Positions 26,471-34,963 of a stretch of DNA of 64,000 bases are shown here, piece after piece. How positions within the stretch are numbered: position 1 is the stretch's first letter; the number at the start of each line of letters is the position of its first letter. The notes under the pieces were generated by a model. It searched no databases. It saw only the letters and a list, made by a program, of their open reading frames with translations, and was not told the origin of the DNA. This DNA comes from Celerinatantimonas sp046054195 (GTDB taxonomy: Bacteria > Pseudomonadota > Gammaproteobacteria > Enterobacterales > Celerinatantimonadaceae): positions 124,001 through 188,000 of the forward strand of contig NZ_JBEQCS010000004.1 of NCBI RefSeq assembly GCF_046054195.1, in the 5' to 3' direction. The position numbers were made by a program, and so were the translations under genes.

Positions 26471-26998
26471 ATGGCAAGCGTTGGATTATTCTTCGGTAGC
26501 GATACCGGTAACACCGAAGCCGTTGCTCAGATGATTCAGAATGAACTGGGCAAAAATATGGTCGATGTATATGATATTGCCAAATCGACAAAAGAAGATA
26601 TAGAACAATACTCGCTGTTACTCATCGGGATCCCAACATGGTATTACGGTGAATCACAGTGCGATTGGGATGATTTTTATCCAGAGCTCGAGAAAATCGA
26701 TTTTTCAGACAAAGTCGTGGCTATTTTTGGCTGTGGTGACCAAGAAGATTATGCTGAATATTTTCTGGATGCCATGGGCACTGTTCGCGATATTCTTCAA
26801 GCTCGCGGCGCCATCATTGTCGGTAATTGGTCGACTGAAGGCTACGAATTTGAAGCATCTAAAGCGCTCGTTGATGATAACCACTTTGTGGGACTGGGCA
26901 TTGATGAAGACCGTCAGCCAGAGTTAACCGAACAACGAGTTAAGCAGTGGTGTAAACAAATTTATGATGAAATGTGCCTCGCTGAACTAGCCGATTAA
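26471..26998 (+). CDS. fldA: Flavodoxin I
   Basis: 175 residues (E. coli FldA 176), FMN-binding low-potential electron carrier for enzymes such as IspG/IspH, biotin synthase and pyruvate-formate-lyase activation. The phosphate loop FFGSDTGNTEAVA opens the protein, the isoalloxazine loops are IPTWYYGESQCDWDDF and FGCGDQEDYAEYF, and the long-chain insertion is present. Between ybfE and the transglycosylase/fur, with its own terminator. Confidence 0.95.
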   Translation: MASVGLFFGSDTGNTEAVAQMIQNELGKNMVDVYDIAKSTKEDIEQYSLLLIGIPTWYYGESQCDWDDFYPELEKIDFSDKVVAIFGCGDQEDYAEYFLDAMGTVRDILQARGAIIVGNWSTEGYEFEASKALVDDNHFVGLGIDEDRQPELTEQRVKQWCKQIYDEMCLAELAD

Positions 26999-27020
26999 TT
27001 TTTCATTTTAATCGCATCCT

Positions 27021-27047
27021 AAAGTTTGCTCCTTCGGGGGCAACTTT
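27021..27047 (+). terminator. Terminator of fldA
   Basis: AAAGTTTGCTCC / GGGGCAACTTT around a TTCG tetraloop (27033-27036), with one bulged T and one G-T pair. It lies 22 bases after the fldA stop, with TTGG and an AT-rich run following. Confidence 0.8.
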
Positions 27048-27114
27048 TGGTTAAATATTTCCCTCCCCTTGCCGTTATCTATATCTGTTAAAGATATTTT
27101 GAAGATAATGTTTT

Positions 27115-27780
27115 ATGCGGCTTTTGCTCATTTTTCTACTAACAACCTGTTTTGTCCCTTTCGCATTTGCTGAGGTATGGTATTGGCAAGATGCACAAGG
27201 TCAGATGCATTTTAGTCAGACCCAGCGCTCAGACAAATGGCAGCTGTTAATGCGCTCTGCTGGTGGCAGTGAAATGCCAGCGCGATTTCGCATCAAAACA
27301 GCAGATACAACTCAAGAAGTTGCTACAGCATTAGTCCATCGACCACAGTTACCAACAAAAACTCAAACAACCCCGGCACCATCCATATCTCATCGCAACC
27401 ACTTGGCGAAACTTGTTAACCAAGCAGCGACTCGCTACCAACTGCCACAAAAGTTATTACAAGCCGTCATCGAAGTTGAATCCAGCTGGCAGCATAAAGC
27501 AGTCTCACGTGCAGGCGCCATGGGACTCATGCAGTTGATGCCCGCCACCGCTAAACGATTTAACGTTAAAAACCCATTTGATCCAAAGGCAAACATTGAT
27601 GCTGGCAGTCGTTATTTAAAGATGTTGTTGAATGAGTTTCGCTCACCTCGACTGGCATTGGCAGCTTATAATGCAGGCGAAAATGCGGTCCGTCGTTATA
27701 ATGGCATTCCTCCTTATCCAGAAACCCAGCGTTATGTAAAAAAAATCATGGCCTTATACACACATGAATTTTCTGGTTAA
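27115..27780 (+). CDS. Periplasmic lytic transglycosylase (SLT domain)
   Basis: 221 residues. A signal peptide of about 19 residues ends FVPFAFA, followed by a short DUF4124-like part (VWYWQDAQGQMHFSQTQ), a Pro/Thr-rich linker (about 72-92) and an SLT domain. The catalytic Glu is in VIEVESSW (Glu122), then AGAMGLMQLMPATAKRFN, NIDAGSRYLKMLL and AAYNAGENAVRRYNGIPPYPETQRYV, all family signatures. It cleaves peptidoglycan glycan strands to 1,6-anhydro-muropeptides. Located between fldA and fur, where E. coli has no such gene. Confidence 0.92.
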   Translation: MRLLLIFLLTTCFVPFAFAEVWYWQDAQGQMHFSQTQRSDKWQLLMRSAGGSEMPARFRIKTADTTQEVATALVHRPQLPTKTQTTPAPSISHRNHLAKLVNQAATRYQLPQKLLQAVIEVESSWQHKAVSRAGAMGLMQLMPATAKRFNVKNPFDPKANIDAGSRYLKMLLNEFRSPRLALAAYNAGENAVRRYNGIPPYPETQRYVKKIMALYTHEFSG

Positions 27781-28007
27781 TAGTCAAATAGATATGATTA
27801 TTAAGATAATTTTGTTTTAGTGAATCGCTATTAAATCAGTTTTACCGATAAATAATGTAAAATTGATAGGTATTAGCAAAATTTCATGGTAAATTTAACA
27901 AACTCTGGGGTTGATTAGGAAAAGCCTTCGCTATTGTATGCAAGTAAGTATTATAATGCTTGTTTGCGGTACCTAATCGTTTCATTTAATCAAGCGAATA
28001 GTTTTAT

Positions 28008-28439
28008 ATGCCAGATAACAACCAAGCACTAAAAAAAGCCGGATTAAAAGTGACTCTGCCACGGATCAAGATTCTTGATCTGATGCAGCAACCAGACTCA
28101 GCCCATATTAGTGCCGAAGATCTATATAAAAAACTGATCGATCAAGGCGAAGAAATTGGCCTGGCGACGGTTTACCGAGTACTCAATCAATTTGATGATG
28201 CAGGCATTGTCACTCGCCATCATTTTGAAGGTGGCAAGTCTGTCTTTGAATTAAACAGTCAACACCATCATGATCATTTGGTGTGTCTTGATTGTGGGAA
28301 AGTTATTGAGTTTCGCGATGAGCTGATTGAACAACGGCAAAAAATGATTGCTGATGAGCATCATATCCAATTGACCAATCACAGTCTTTATTTGTACGGA
28401 AACTGTATTGATGACAGTTGTCCGCATCATAAAAAATAG
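28008..28439 (+). CDS. fur: Ferric uptake regulator Fur
   Basis: 143 residues (E. coli 148). N-terminal winged helix with LKVTLPRIKILDLMQ and EIGLATVYRVLNQFDDAGIV; C-terminal metal-binding dimerisation domain with the HHHDHLVCLDCGKVIEF cluster (His/Cys ligands) and a final CIDDSCPHHKK. It represses iron-uptake genes with Fe2+ as corepressor. Its promoter region (27781-28007) is AT-rich; I did not find a clear Fur box. Confidence 0.96.
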   Translation: MPDNNQALKKAGLKVTLPRIKILDLMQQPDSAHISAEDLYKKLIDQGEEIGLATVYRVLNQFDDAGIVTRHHFEGGKSVFELNSQHHHDHLVCLDCGKVIEFRDELIEQRQKMIADEHHIQLTNHSLYLYGNCIDDSCPHHKK

Positions 28440-28466
28440 TTATTCGCTAGAGCTTTCTCATCGATT

Positions 28467-28492
28467 AAAAGCCACTTTTAAAAGTGGCTTTT
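28467..28492. terminator. Bidirectional terminator between fur and the PIN-GNAT gene
   Basis: The self-complementary 26-base AAAAGCCACTTTT + AAAAGTGGCTTTT lies between the convergent stops at 28439 and 28500. On the plus strand TTTTGTTTTT follows, and on the minus strand the A-run reads as T. Serves both genes. Confidence 0.9.
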
Positions 28493-28499
28493 GTTTTTC

Positions 28500-30038
28500 T
28501 TAGAGTACCGTTTGTTCGCAATGCTCGGCTAAAACTGGGAATTCAATATGAGTCGCTCTCAATAATATTCGTAAATTTCGAGCGGTTAACTTTTCCATAT
28601 GTTGCGGCATTTTCGAGAAAAGCCCTAACTTTTCAATATCTGATTCATACAATGTACGCGGCAATTCACCAAGATCTAAAAAACGAATCACCGCGGGTTG
28701 TAAATGGCTTGAATACCAATGTGAGCGCAGCTGAGTATCACTGAGCACACTGTATTTACGACAATACTCGATAAATTGTTTTTCGTTTTGCATCTGCGTG
28801 TTGATTTCAACCACTACTGCAATATGTGAAAGAATCGCGCCATTAACATGCCGGCACAAGAAAAACAGAATATCCGCTGATTGCAACTCAGCCGGAGCAA
28901 TTCGAGTAATCAACAACTTAGTTAATGCATTATTCTGGGGAAAATACTCTATATGATGAGGCTGCCCTAGATAGCTTGTCACATCCGATGAAAAAAGTTG
29001 TTCATAATAGCTTTCTCGAATCGGAACCAACCATCCCCTAGCACTACTGAGTGTGCAGGGATAAATCTGGCTGAGTGTCCCCGTGCTTTGTATTTCACCT
29101 CGATATAGCGGGCGCACTAACACCTCTTCCATAAAATTATTTGCATGTTGTCGGTGCCCATAAAGCGAAAAGCCCCACTTTTGCAATAGTTCAATCAACC
29201 GTAATTTACCCTTCCCGTGATTGAAAATTTCAATATATATTTCATCCACTTGATGTGTTTTAGCCGCTTCAAAAACAATCCGCATCATTCGCTCTGCGAG
29301 CTTAAAGCCATTGCTTGCCACTTTCATAGAGGCGATTCGAAGCCGTTTTTTCGCTGGCATTTCAGGCGTTACAAAGCGCGGACAATCATCGAAGATCTCT
29401 ACATCTAGACATAAAAATGCGAGGATCTTTTTCTGAGAGGTTTGAGCAACATACGCAAATTCGTTGGCTTTCGATTTATCGCGTACCCAATCATCGAAAT
29501 CGTTATAATCATTACGAAAACTTTCAAAGAAGACTTGGTTAAAATTGACCTCATGCATGTATTGTTTTTGCAACGTGACGTCTAAATTCGCTGGTGGCAA
29601 ACGTCGCTCTGCGACTAATTTTTCCAAAAATTCATCCGCGTCATAGACATATTCATAAAGATTCAACAATTTTGCTTTGCGCTTGATTTCGCCCGACTCA
29701 CTAATGAGAAAATCAACTTTCTCACCATAGAGTTGATTAAGTAGCTGAGAATCTAAACATCGACCATGGTGATCACCATCGTAGTCGGTAAATTGGCGCA
29801 AAGCTCGAGCTGTTTTATGCTCCTGTTGCAAATTCACATAATGAATTTTATATCGATTCAACAGCGGAATTAAGACATGCATAAAGTATTGGGCGCAAAC
29901 TGTATCGTTAAATACCGGATAAAAGCAGACCGTCGCATTGACTTGATGCAAAGCTGTAAATAGATTTTCAGGGTCTGCGGGGAACAAGAAATCCCAAGAA
30001 TCGAAAATGAAATGGTCTAAGTCAATCAACACTCTCAT
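28500..30038 (-). CDS. PIN-like / GNAT / C-terminal unknown domain fusion protein
   Basis: 512 residues in three parts. Residues 1-145 look like a PIN-type nuclease fold: MRVLIDLDHFIFDSW opens with the acidic strand, and DFLISESGEIKRKAKLLNLY then DADEFLEKL resembles the end of PIN domains. Residues about 165-310 are a GNAT acetyltransferase: SNGFKLAERMMRIVFEAA is the CoA-binding helix and EIYIEIFNHGKGKLRLIELLQKWGF the last strand-helix pair. Residues 320-512 hold a beta-rich part (SADILFFLCRHVNG...AVVVEIN) that may be ASCH/PUA-like. Joint RNA cleavage and acylation, or an RNA-modifying role, are possibilities. Not in a recognisable toxin-antitoxin pair. Single gene. Confidence 0.6.
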   Translation of the reverse strand: MRVLIDLDHFIFDSWDFLFPADPENLFTALHQVNATVCFYPVFNDTVCAQYFMHVLIPLLNRYKIHYVNLQQEHKTARALRQFTDYDGDHHGRCLDSQLLNQLYGEKVDFLISESGEIKRKAKLLNLYEYVYDADEFLEKLVAERRLPPANLDVTLQKQYMHEVNFNQVFFESFRNDYNDFDDWVRDKSKANEFAYVAQTSQKKILAFLCLDVEIFDDCPRFVTPEMPAKKRLRIASMKVASNGFKLAERMMRIVFEAAKTHQVDEIYIEIFNHGKGKLRLIELLQKWGFSLYGHRQHANNFMEEVLVRPLYRGEIQSTGTLSQIYPCTLSSARGWLVPIRESYYEQLFSSDVTSYLGQPHHIEYFPQNNALTKLLITRIAPAELQSADILFFLCRHVNGAILSHIAVVVEINTQMQNEKQFIEYCRKYSVLSDTQLRSHWYSSHLQPAVIRFLDLGELPRTLYESDIEKLGLFSKMPQHMEKLTARNLRILLRATHIEFPVLAEHCEQTVL

Positions 30039-30161
30039 CGCGCGCCTCCTGCGGTATCTATCTCTCCTCTTAGTAATGATAGAAAAGTTAGCGCTCGTAT
30101 TGCGACATTTTGCTGTTAATTAGCCAAATAAAAGCCACACTTTAAACAGAGCAAACCTGAA

Positions 30162-31151
30162 TCAAATAACAGAGCTTGTATTTAATTGCGCAGGAAATGG
30201 CGAAAAATAATATTGGATCTGCAGATAGTCGTCCGGATAGTGACGTAAGTGATGCTTTAAAATTTCAATGGGTGAAGCCAGAGGTAACAGCCCCTGCTGA
30301 TAACGCAAAATCATCTGCGTGAGCGCTTGCTTATCTGATTTTTCTAAATGTTTTTTAAAGTAGCCCTGAATATGCATCAGCACATTGGTATGTTTTTTAC
30401 GCGTAGCAACGCAGGCTAAACCTGTCATTAAGAGTGTTAGGTAATCTTGAGCAATCACTTCAATCGGCCGTGCTTTAAGGTTGGCCAGCACTTTACCAGC
30501 TTCTCGATAATATCGCTCACTATGGGCAAGTAACAAATATTTATGGCGACTGTGAAAATCAAGTAACTGCGCGCCATTTAATCCTTCACGTAACATGGCT
30601 TGCCAGCGAGCATAACAAAAGAGCCGAGTTAAGAAACTATTTCTAAGTAAGTCATCATTGAGACGCCCGTTTTCTTCACATGGTAAAAGAGGATATTGAT
30701 GGCGAATTTTATCAGCAAAAATTCCCCCGCGAGTTGAAACTAGCGGATTTCCTTTTTCATCATAAACCTTGACCCGTTCCATGCCACAACTCGGTGATTT
30801 AGCACAAAATAAAAATCCCGTTAAACCTTGAGCCTGCAGACAAAGATCATCACTAGCACGATTGAGCGCATCAGTGACGTCAACAGTAGCGTCTTTCGTA
30901 CCGACAACTCGCAGCTGTTCATCAATTTGAGCTAAGCGAATAGCAGGACGAGGAATACCAAGGCCAGCTTTCACTTCGGGACAAAACGGCGTAATACGAA
31001 CCCAAGGATGAAGTTTGTCTAAAAGAAAATCGCACTTTTTATGGCCGCCATCATAGCGGACTTTCTCTCCCATTAAACAAGCACTGACTCCGAGATTAAT
31101 CAGCGCTTGTGATGACTGAGAGCTTTGCTCATCATTGAACGTATCAACCAA
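30162..31151 (-). CDS. DUF523 (TudS-like) + DUF1722 (YbgA-like) protein
   Basis: About 329 residues from TTG 31151, or 342 from ATG 31190. I prefer the TTG because GGAG lies 7 bases before it and the ATG start would run 37 bases into ubiX. N-terminal half is DUF523: GVSACLMGEKVRYDGGHK, FCPEVKAGLGIPRP and FCAKSPSCGMERVKVY give three Cys positions typical of TudS, an iron-sulfur thiouracil desulfidase. C-terminal half is DUF1722 (YbgA): FHSRHKYLLLAHSERYYREAGK. Translationally coupled to ubiX, though no functional link is known. Confidence 0.85.
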   Translation of the reverse strand: MVDTFNDEQSSQSSQALINLGVSACLMGEKVRYDGGHKKCDFLLDKLHPWVRITPFCPEVKAGLGIPRPAIRLAQIDEQLRVVGTKDATVDVTDALNRASDDLCLQAQGLTGFLFCAKSPSCGMERVKVYDEKGNPLVSTRGGIFADKIRHQYPLLPCEENGRLNDDLLRNSFLTRLFCYARWQAMLREGLNGAQLLDFHSRHKYLLLAHSERYYREAGKVLANLKARPIEVIAQDYLTLLMTGLACVATRKKHTNVLMHIQGYFKKHLEKSDKQALTQMILRYQQGLLPLASPIEILKHHLRHYPDDYLQIQYYFSPFPAQLNTSSVI

Positions 31152-31153
31152 AT

Positions 31154-31783
31154 TTATTCTCCATTTATACGACAGCCATCGTATCCCCAAGCAGGCATAA
31201 TTGACTGATCAATACCGAGATGATCGAGAATCCGTCCAACCACATGATCAATCAAATCGTTAATCGTTTGCGGCTGGTGATAAAACCCTGGAGCTGCTGG
31301 CATAATGTCGACCCCAAGACGGGCAAGCTTAAGCATATTTTCTAGATGAATCGCTGACAATGGCATCTCTCTTGGGACCAATATCAGATGGCCACGCTCT
31401 TTAATCACTACATCAGCTGCGCGCTCAATTAAGTTATCGGAACTGCCCTGACAAATTGCAGACAAAGTTCCCATGCTACAGGGACAAACAACCATCTGTT
31501 TAGGTGCCGAAGAACCCGAGGCAACTGGCGAAAACCACTGCTCCTTACCAAGGCGTACTACTTGCCCACTTTGAGCGTGAAATTGCTCACACATCAACTT
31601 GTCAAATTGCTCATCAGATGATGGCCATTTTTGCGCGGCTTCTGTGGCCAAAACGACCTTCGCCGCAGAGCTTAGCAATAAATAAACTTGCCGATTGGCA
31701 CTAATTAAAGTCTCTAATAAACGCAGTGCATACGGTGCCCCTGATGCCCCGGTAATCGCTAATGTAATTGCTTGCAACGCCAA
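31154..31783 (-). CDS. ubiX: Flavin prenyltransferase UbiX
   Basis: 209 residues. It attaches a dimethylallyl group to FMN to make the cofactor of UbiD, which decarboxylates 4-hydroxy-3-polyprenylbenzoate in ubiquinone synthesis. LAITGASGAPYALRLL is the FMN-binding start, APKQMVVCPCSMGTLSAICQGSSDNLIERAADV and LILVPREMPLSAIHLENM are diagnostic blocks, and IMPAAPGFYHQPQT follows. First gene of a two-gene unit with the DUF523/DUF1722 gene. Confidence 0.93.
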   Translation of the reverse strand: MALQAITLAITGASGAPYALRLLETLISANRQVYLLLSSAAKVVLATEAAQKWPSSDEQFDKLMCEQFHAQSGQVVRLGKEQWFSPVASGSSAPKQMVVCPCSMGTLSAICQGSSDNLIERAADVVIKERGHLILVPREMPLSAIHLENMLKLARLGVDIMPAAPGFYHQPQTINDLIDHVVGRILDHLGIDQSIMPAWGYDGCRINGE

Positions 31784-31993
31784 ACCCTATCAAAAAAAGA
31801 AACCTGTTTAAGTCTGCCAAAATAGAAGCCAAAGGCCAAGCAGACTTGCAATGAACGCTAAAAACACATCGATTCAGCTCGATTTTTCGATAAATCGCTA
31901 ATCCCACACTATAGTAATAGCAACACGCTGAATAAGTTGCAGTTTATTTATGTGACTAACATTTCATTGGTCATTGGCACCGGAGTATAAGTT

Positions 31994-33226
31994 ATGTCGG
32001 TTACCAAATTGCCACTCAATAAACTTGAAGTTGGCCATTATGTCTGTCTTCCGATTGGTTGGACCAATCACCCTTTTCTCTTTAATAATTTTAAAATCAG
32101 AAACGAAGAGGAGTTGATTGTTTTACAAAATCTGCCCTTTAGTGAGATTGAGGTAAATCTGGCAAAATCGAATGTGCGAGAGTCACTTCTGCCTCCGCCT
32201 ATTGTTTATGACTCAATCGATGACCAGCTACCACAAGTCAGTGAAGCAGAGCTATTTAGTCAGCAGGAGAAAAAACATCAGCGACAAACGGCTCGCTGGT
32301 ATGTTGATCAGGTGGGGATCCTAAAAAATGCGATGGCTCACTTTACATCCCAACCCGTACTCTCTTATACAGAGCTGCTACATTGTGTCGAAAAGCTCTG
32401 TACACCTATTTTTGAAAGCCAGTTAAAACCAAATGTTTATCTAATTTTAAATGCCAAACAAGATGATAATTTATTCAATCGCAGTATCAATGTGTGTGTT
32501 TTAGCAATTTTAGTGTCCAGAACACTCGGTTTTTCTCTGGAGGCAACACAGAGCGTGGCTCTGGCGGCATTGATCCAAGATATCGGAATGTTGCGAGTCC
32601 CTTTCCAGATTCGTAATAAAAAGGAAGCGCTCAATACCGCAGAAAAAAACTATTATCAGGCACATGTGGGCTACAGCATCGAATTGTTAAAAAAGAATCA
32701 AAACTTTCCGCCACAGGTCATAGAGCTCGTTGCGATGCATCATGAACGACTCGATGGTAGTGGTTATCCCAAAGGGTTATCAGCCATACAGATTAGCGAA
32801 CACGCTCAACTGCTGCATGTGACGGACTACTATGAAACACTGATCAATCCCAATCCTTGGCAAAAACCAATTCCACCACAACTGGCAATTGCCGTGCTGC
32901 TGAAACATTCAGACAAGCTATTTAATAAAACTATTGTGGAAGCGCTTGCTAACGCCTTGGGCGTTTATCCACCTGGGACTATCGTTCAATTGGAAAACGC
33001 CAAGCTGGCTTTAGTTAGTGTTAGCAATCACGATGACAAACTTAAACCGTTTATCAAACAACTCAGCACTCCATTTACCCAAGAATTTGAAGACATTCCC
33101 ATTGAAAACTTACAATTCATCTCAACTGCAATTGCTAAAACACTGCCCGAGACAGCTCTACCGGCCGACATTGCACAACGGTGGGCTCATTTTCGGATTG
33201 GTTATTTGTATGGACGACAAAGCTAA
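31994..33226 (+). CDS. HD-GYP-related protein with degenerate active site
   Basis: 410 residues. Residues 1-70 are a DUF3391-like N-terminal part (LNKLEVGHYVCLPIGWT). The HD-GYP domain spans about 150-300. The GYP signature is intact (HHERLDGSGYPKGL, 249-262) and His224 in AHVGYSIELL is kept. The first metal ligand His is Asn162 (FNRSINVCVL), the HD pair is Gln195-Asp196 (IQDIGML, usually HDIGK), and VTDYYETL replaces the usual VxDxYDAL. It is therefore probably a poor or inactive c-di-GMP phosphodiesterase, perhaps a sensor. Single gene. Confidence 0.85.
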   Translation: MSVTKLPLNKLEVGHYVCLPIGWTNHPFLFNNFKIRNEEELIVLQNLPFSEIEVNLAKSNVRESLLPPPIVYDSIDDQLPQVSEAELFSQQEKKHQRQTARWYVDQVGILKNAMAHFTSQPVLSYTELLHCVEKLCTPIFESQLKPNVYLILNAKQDDNLFNRSINVCVLAILVSRTLGFSLEATQSVALAALIQDIGMLRVPFQIRNKKEALNTAEKNYYQAHVGYSIELLKKNQNFPPQVIELVAMHHERLDGSGYPKGLSAIQISEHAQLLHVTDYYETLINPNPWQKPIPPQLAIAVLLKHSDKLFNKTIVEALANALGVYPPGTIVQLENAKLALVSVSNHDDKLKPFIKQLSTPFTQEFEDIPIENLQFISTAIAKTLPETALPADIAQRWAHFRIGYLYGRQS

Positions 33227-33376
33227 CAAGTTTCTCTTTTAGCTTTAAAATATCGTTATTTGCGACATATCAATAAAATATTCCTCAATCCCCTTTGCCC
33301 TTTGAGCAAGAAAAGGTACATTAGTCGTATCTAGATTTAGAGTGATCATTTTAATAAAGAAAAGATTGGAGTTTTC

Positions 33377-33694
33377 ATGGAAAAACCGAACAATCAGCAG
33401 ATGTCTCAAGTGTTAGAGCTCGTATCTATGGCCCGTCGGCGTAATAAGCTCAAACGAGATATGATTGATATTGCAAAAAAAATTCGCGATAACCGCAAAC
33501 GTGTTGAGCTGCTGAGTAACTTATCTGATTATATTCATGAAGATATGTCATTTCGTGAAGTGATGGCAATTATCGAAAACATGAAAAACGATTATGAAGA
33601 CAGGGTAGACGAATACACTATCCAAAATGCAGAACTCTCAAAAGAACGTCGAGAATTGTTCCGTAAAATTCGCACAGCCAAAGCGAATAAATAA
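33377..33694 (+). CDS. yeeX: YeeX / DUF496 coiled-coil protein
   Basis: 105 residues, matching E. coli YeeX (DUF496). ARRRNKLKRDMIDIAKKIRDNRKRVELLSNLSDYI and VMAIIENMKNDYEDRVDEYTI, then NAELSKERRE, are highly conserved blocks. Predicted to be almost wholly helical coiled coil with mixed charge. Function unknown. GGAG lies 8 bases before ATG. Terminated by the hairpin at 33701. Confidence 0.9.
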   Translation: MEKPNNQQMSQVLELVSMARRRNKLKRDMIDIAKKIRDNRKRVELLSNLSDYIHEDMSFREVMAIIENMKNDYEDRVDEYTIQNAELSKERRELFRKIRTAKANK

Positions 33695-33700
33695 TTACAC

Positions 33701-33728
33701 AAAAAGCCGCTCACCTGAGCGGCTTTTT
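33701..33728. terminator. Bidirectional terminator between yeeX and the YbaK-type gene
   Basis: AAAAAGCCGCT / AGCGGCTTTTT around CACCTG, between the convergent stops at 33694 and 33743, with T-runs on both strands. Confidence 0.92.
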
Positions 33729-33742
33729 AGTCTAACTTAAAT

Positions 33743-34204
33743 TTATTTACACACATCAACCCACGACTGATAATTTGAGTAACGTTCTAGTTCACCAAGC
33801 GATAAACGGATTGCTGAATGCGGGTCGCCAGCAGCGGGGATCACTTCAGGATACTTTTTAAGCGACACATCCAAGTAGATATTCATCTCATTTTTAAGGC
33901 CAAAAGGACAAACCCCACCGATAACATGACCGGTTTGTGTCACAACCTCATCAGGTTTCAACATTTTTGCTTTCTTAGAAAATTGCTCTTTATATTTTTT
34001 GTTATCAATTTTCGAATTCCCCGCAACAACAACTAAAATGGGTTGGTCGTCGAGTTTAAATGAGAGTGTTTTTGCAATCTGATCCGGATCAACGTGGTGA
34101 GCAAGCGCAGCCTCTTCAACCGTTGCAGTTGAATCCTCGAGCGTGACAATTCGTTCATCAAGATGATACTGGCCAAAATATTCTTTTACTGCTTCAAGCG
34201 ACAT
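33743..34204 (-). CDS. YbaK/EbsC family aminoacyl-tRNA deacylase
   Basis: About 153 residues of the YbaK/ProXp fold, free-standing editing domains that remove wrongly attached amino acids (for example Cys-, Ala- or Ser-tRNA). IAKTLSFKLDDQPILVVVAGNSKIDNKKYKE contains the conserved Lys region, and TQTGHVIGGVCPFGL the GxxxGGxxPxG signature. I chose ATG 34204 (MSLEAVKEYF) because GGAG lies 6 bases upstream; the earlier ATG 34216 overlaps that site. Which tRNA it edits is unknown. Confidence 0.85.
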   Translation of the reverse strand: MSLEAVKEYFGQYHLDERIVTLEDSTATVEEAALAHHVDPDQIAKTLSFKLDDQPILVVVAGNSKIDNKKYKEQFSKKAKMLKPDEVVTQTGHVIGGVCPFGLKNEMNIYLDVSLKKYPEVIPAAGDPHSAIRLSLGELERYSNYQSWVDVCK

Positions 34205-34595
34205 CTTTATCTCCATAACCTATACAAAGAAATATTACATAGGCATTTCTGCAAGTAATAAATAACTATCTGACTTAATTTATAAACATATATTTTTATA
34301 ACAAGATTTTCAATAGTCTAAGTTTTGGTATAGATAAATGAAACTTATATGACAACTCAAGAATATTTATAGTACCTATTCTGCTTATTAAATAAACCAG
34401 CCAAAAGTATATATTTACTCACACTTATTACTATTTTATTTAACTAGAATGGCATTCATTAGAAATATCAAATAATAAAATCATTAAAACACCCTGTTGA
34501 TTTAATGGATTTTGATATAAATCATATTAGAATAAGAAGTGATATCTTACTCTTTTAGTGAAAGTGATGAATAACCTTACTCCCAAAGGTGTGTC
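34205..34595. other. AT-rich intergenic region with an FNR-like site
   Basis: No gene. Upstream of the divergent YbaK-type gene and the 73-residue gene. Very AT-rich, with poly-A/T tracts. The only recognisable element is the FNR-like palindrome at 34512-34525. Confidence 0.5.
34512..34525. promoter_or_regulatory. FNR-like site
   Basis: TTGATATAAATCAT matches TTGAT-N4-ATCAA in 9 of the 10 specified bases. It lies 71 bases before the start of the 73-residue gene, about where FNR would sit to activate a promoter. Suggests anaerobic control of that gene. Not tested. Confidence 0.45.
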
Positions 34596-34817
34596 ATGCA
34601 AACGAATCTGATTTTATCCGATGAAATAGTCAGTTTAATTGATGAATTTAACCAGATATGGTCAAAAATAAAACCGCTCTTACCAGCAACAAATGAGACC
34701 CAGTTGCAGCAAATTTCAGCACTAAGTGAACGACGGGCCAAAATTGACCGCAGGATCAGCTTGCTTGTGAGAGAGTCTTACGGAAAACAACATATGATAA
34801 AAGGAAAACTAGATTAG
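34596..34817 (+). CDS. Small helical protein of 73 residues, unknown
   Basis: 73 residues with high helix propensity: VSLIDEFNQIWSKIKPLLP, then QQISALSERRAKIDRRISLLV. No signal peptide, membrane segment or Cys. AAAGGTG lies 7 bases before ATG 34596. An FNR-like site is upstream. I do not recognise a family; a heptad-like pattern suggests a short coiled coil that acts through a partner. May be a species-specific anaerobically controlled gene. Confidence 0.5.
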   Translation: MQTNLILSDEIVSLIDEFNQIWSKIKPLLPATNETQLQQISALSERRAKIDRRISLLVRESYGKQHMIKGKLD

Positions 34818-34877
34818 TAAATTTGCATTAAGTCTATGGCTAGTACTTCATTCAATGTCTAACAATTACCCACAAAA

Positions 34878-34899
34878 AAGCAGACCCTAAAGTCTGCTT
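34878..34899. terminator. Terminator of the cold-shock gene
   Basis: AAGCAGAC / GTCTGCTT (8-bp stem, 6-base loop). On the minus strand TTTTTT follows, as expected for the cold-shock gene. On the plus strand ATCTTTCC could also end the 73-residue gene. Confidence 0.85.
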
Positions 34900-34913
34900 A
34901 TCTTTCCAACTCA

Positions 34914-34946
34914 ACATAAGTTCTTAAGTTCGGGAGAAACTTATGT
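34914..34946 (-). other. Second 3' hairpin after the cold-shock gene
   Basis: ACATAAGTT (34914-34922) / AACTTATGT (34938-34946), a perfect 9-bp stem with a 15-base loop, between the csp stop and its terminator. Could stabilise or regulate the csp mRNA 3' end. Confidence 0.5.
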
Positions 34947-34963
34947 CAAACGGATATAATTAC

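Noticed and set aside
28484..28744. 86-residue plus-strand frame after fur
   Set aside because: It lies inside the terminator and antisense to the PIN-GNAT gene, with no independent support.
34138..34580. CRISPR or tandem repeat array in the AT-rich region
   Set aside because: No regular repeat-spacer structure. Similarity is only short A/T tracts.
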